From assembly GCA_013042035.1 (NCBI GenBank), contig JABDQX010000274.1:1-6814 (forward strand): DNA of 6,814 nt, given 5' to 3'. Positions 6,726 to 6,814 of the stretch are shown here, piece after piece. The notes under the pieces were generated by a model. It made no database searches. It worked only from the letters and a program-made list of their open reading frames with translations, and was not told where the DNA came from. Within the stretch, counting starts at the first letter, position 1, and each line of letters opens with the position of its first letter. Made by a program: the position numbers and the translations under genes. The DNA is from Gammaproteobacteria bacterium. Its GTDB lineage: Bacteria > Pseudomonadota > Gammaproteobacteria > HK1.

Positions 6726-6814
6726 GCAGTGCAAGGGGAGTTTTGCGTGCAGCTCAATAATATCTTCTACTTTCAATCAGTTGTGTCGCGCTGATTTCCT
6801 GGCGAGCGTAGTGT

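Noticed and set aside
6724..6755. Imperfect GAGC...GCTC hairpin upstream of arsS
   Set aside because: The arms pair only with several unpaired bases and there is no T run, so I cannot support a terminator or regulatory RNA.

Overview
The window carries three protein-coding genes, all on the minus strand. In the direction of transcription these are an ArsS-type radical SAM protein (5677-6660), a 1584-residue protein homologous to pyruvate:ferredoxin oxidoreductase (PFOR/NifJ; 682-5436), and a small Nudix hydrolase (45-503). The DNA is moderately GC-rich. The protein families and the weak Shine-Dalgarno sites fit a proteobacterium, perhaps a gammaproteobacterium, but the sequence gives no firm taxonomic marker and this placement is inference.

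Layout from left to right: bases 1-44 hold no gene I can support. The Nudix gene follows at 45-503. The 178-bp gap between it and the PFOR-like gene (504-681) contains a MITE-like element at 521-641 with about 20-bp imperfect terminal inverted repeats, and a small GC-rich hairpin at 644-659 just past the PFOR-like stop codon. The PFOR-like gene fills the centre of the window. The 240-bp gap at 5437-5676 holds a nested inverted repeat and one copy of a roughly 50-bp repeat. ArsS follows, and a second copy of the same repeat lies directly upstream of its start codon. The remaining 154 bases (6661-6814) are otherwise non-coding as far as I can see.

The most notable object is the PFOR-like protein. 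It keeps the PFOR domain order and two complete ferredoxin-type [4Fe-4S] motifs. By my alignment from memory it has lost the thiamine-diphosphate GDG...N signature, all four cysteines of the catalytic-proximal [4Fe-4S] cluster, and the substrate-binding Thr and Arg. It is also about 400 residues longer than an ordinary NifJ, with an enlarged linker between the two clusters and a C-terminal coiled coil. It therefore looks like an intact but catalytically re-purposed PFOR, possibly an electron carrier or scaffold, and not a working pyruvate oxidoreductase.

The genes are probably not one tight operon, because the gaps are 178 and 240 bp and contain repeats. Two of them are nevertheless redox-linked in principle, since radical SAM enzymes need a low-potential electron donor. 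The shared repeat in front of both ArsS and the PFOR-like gene is either a common leader element or a dispersed genomic repeat. The window alone cannot decide between these.
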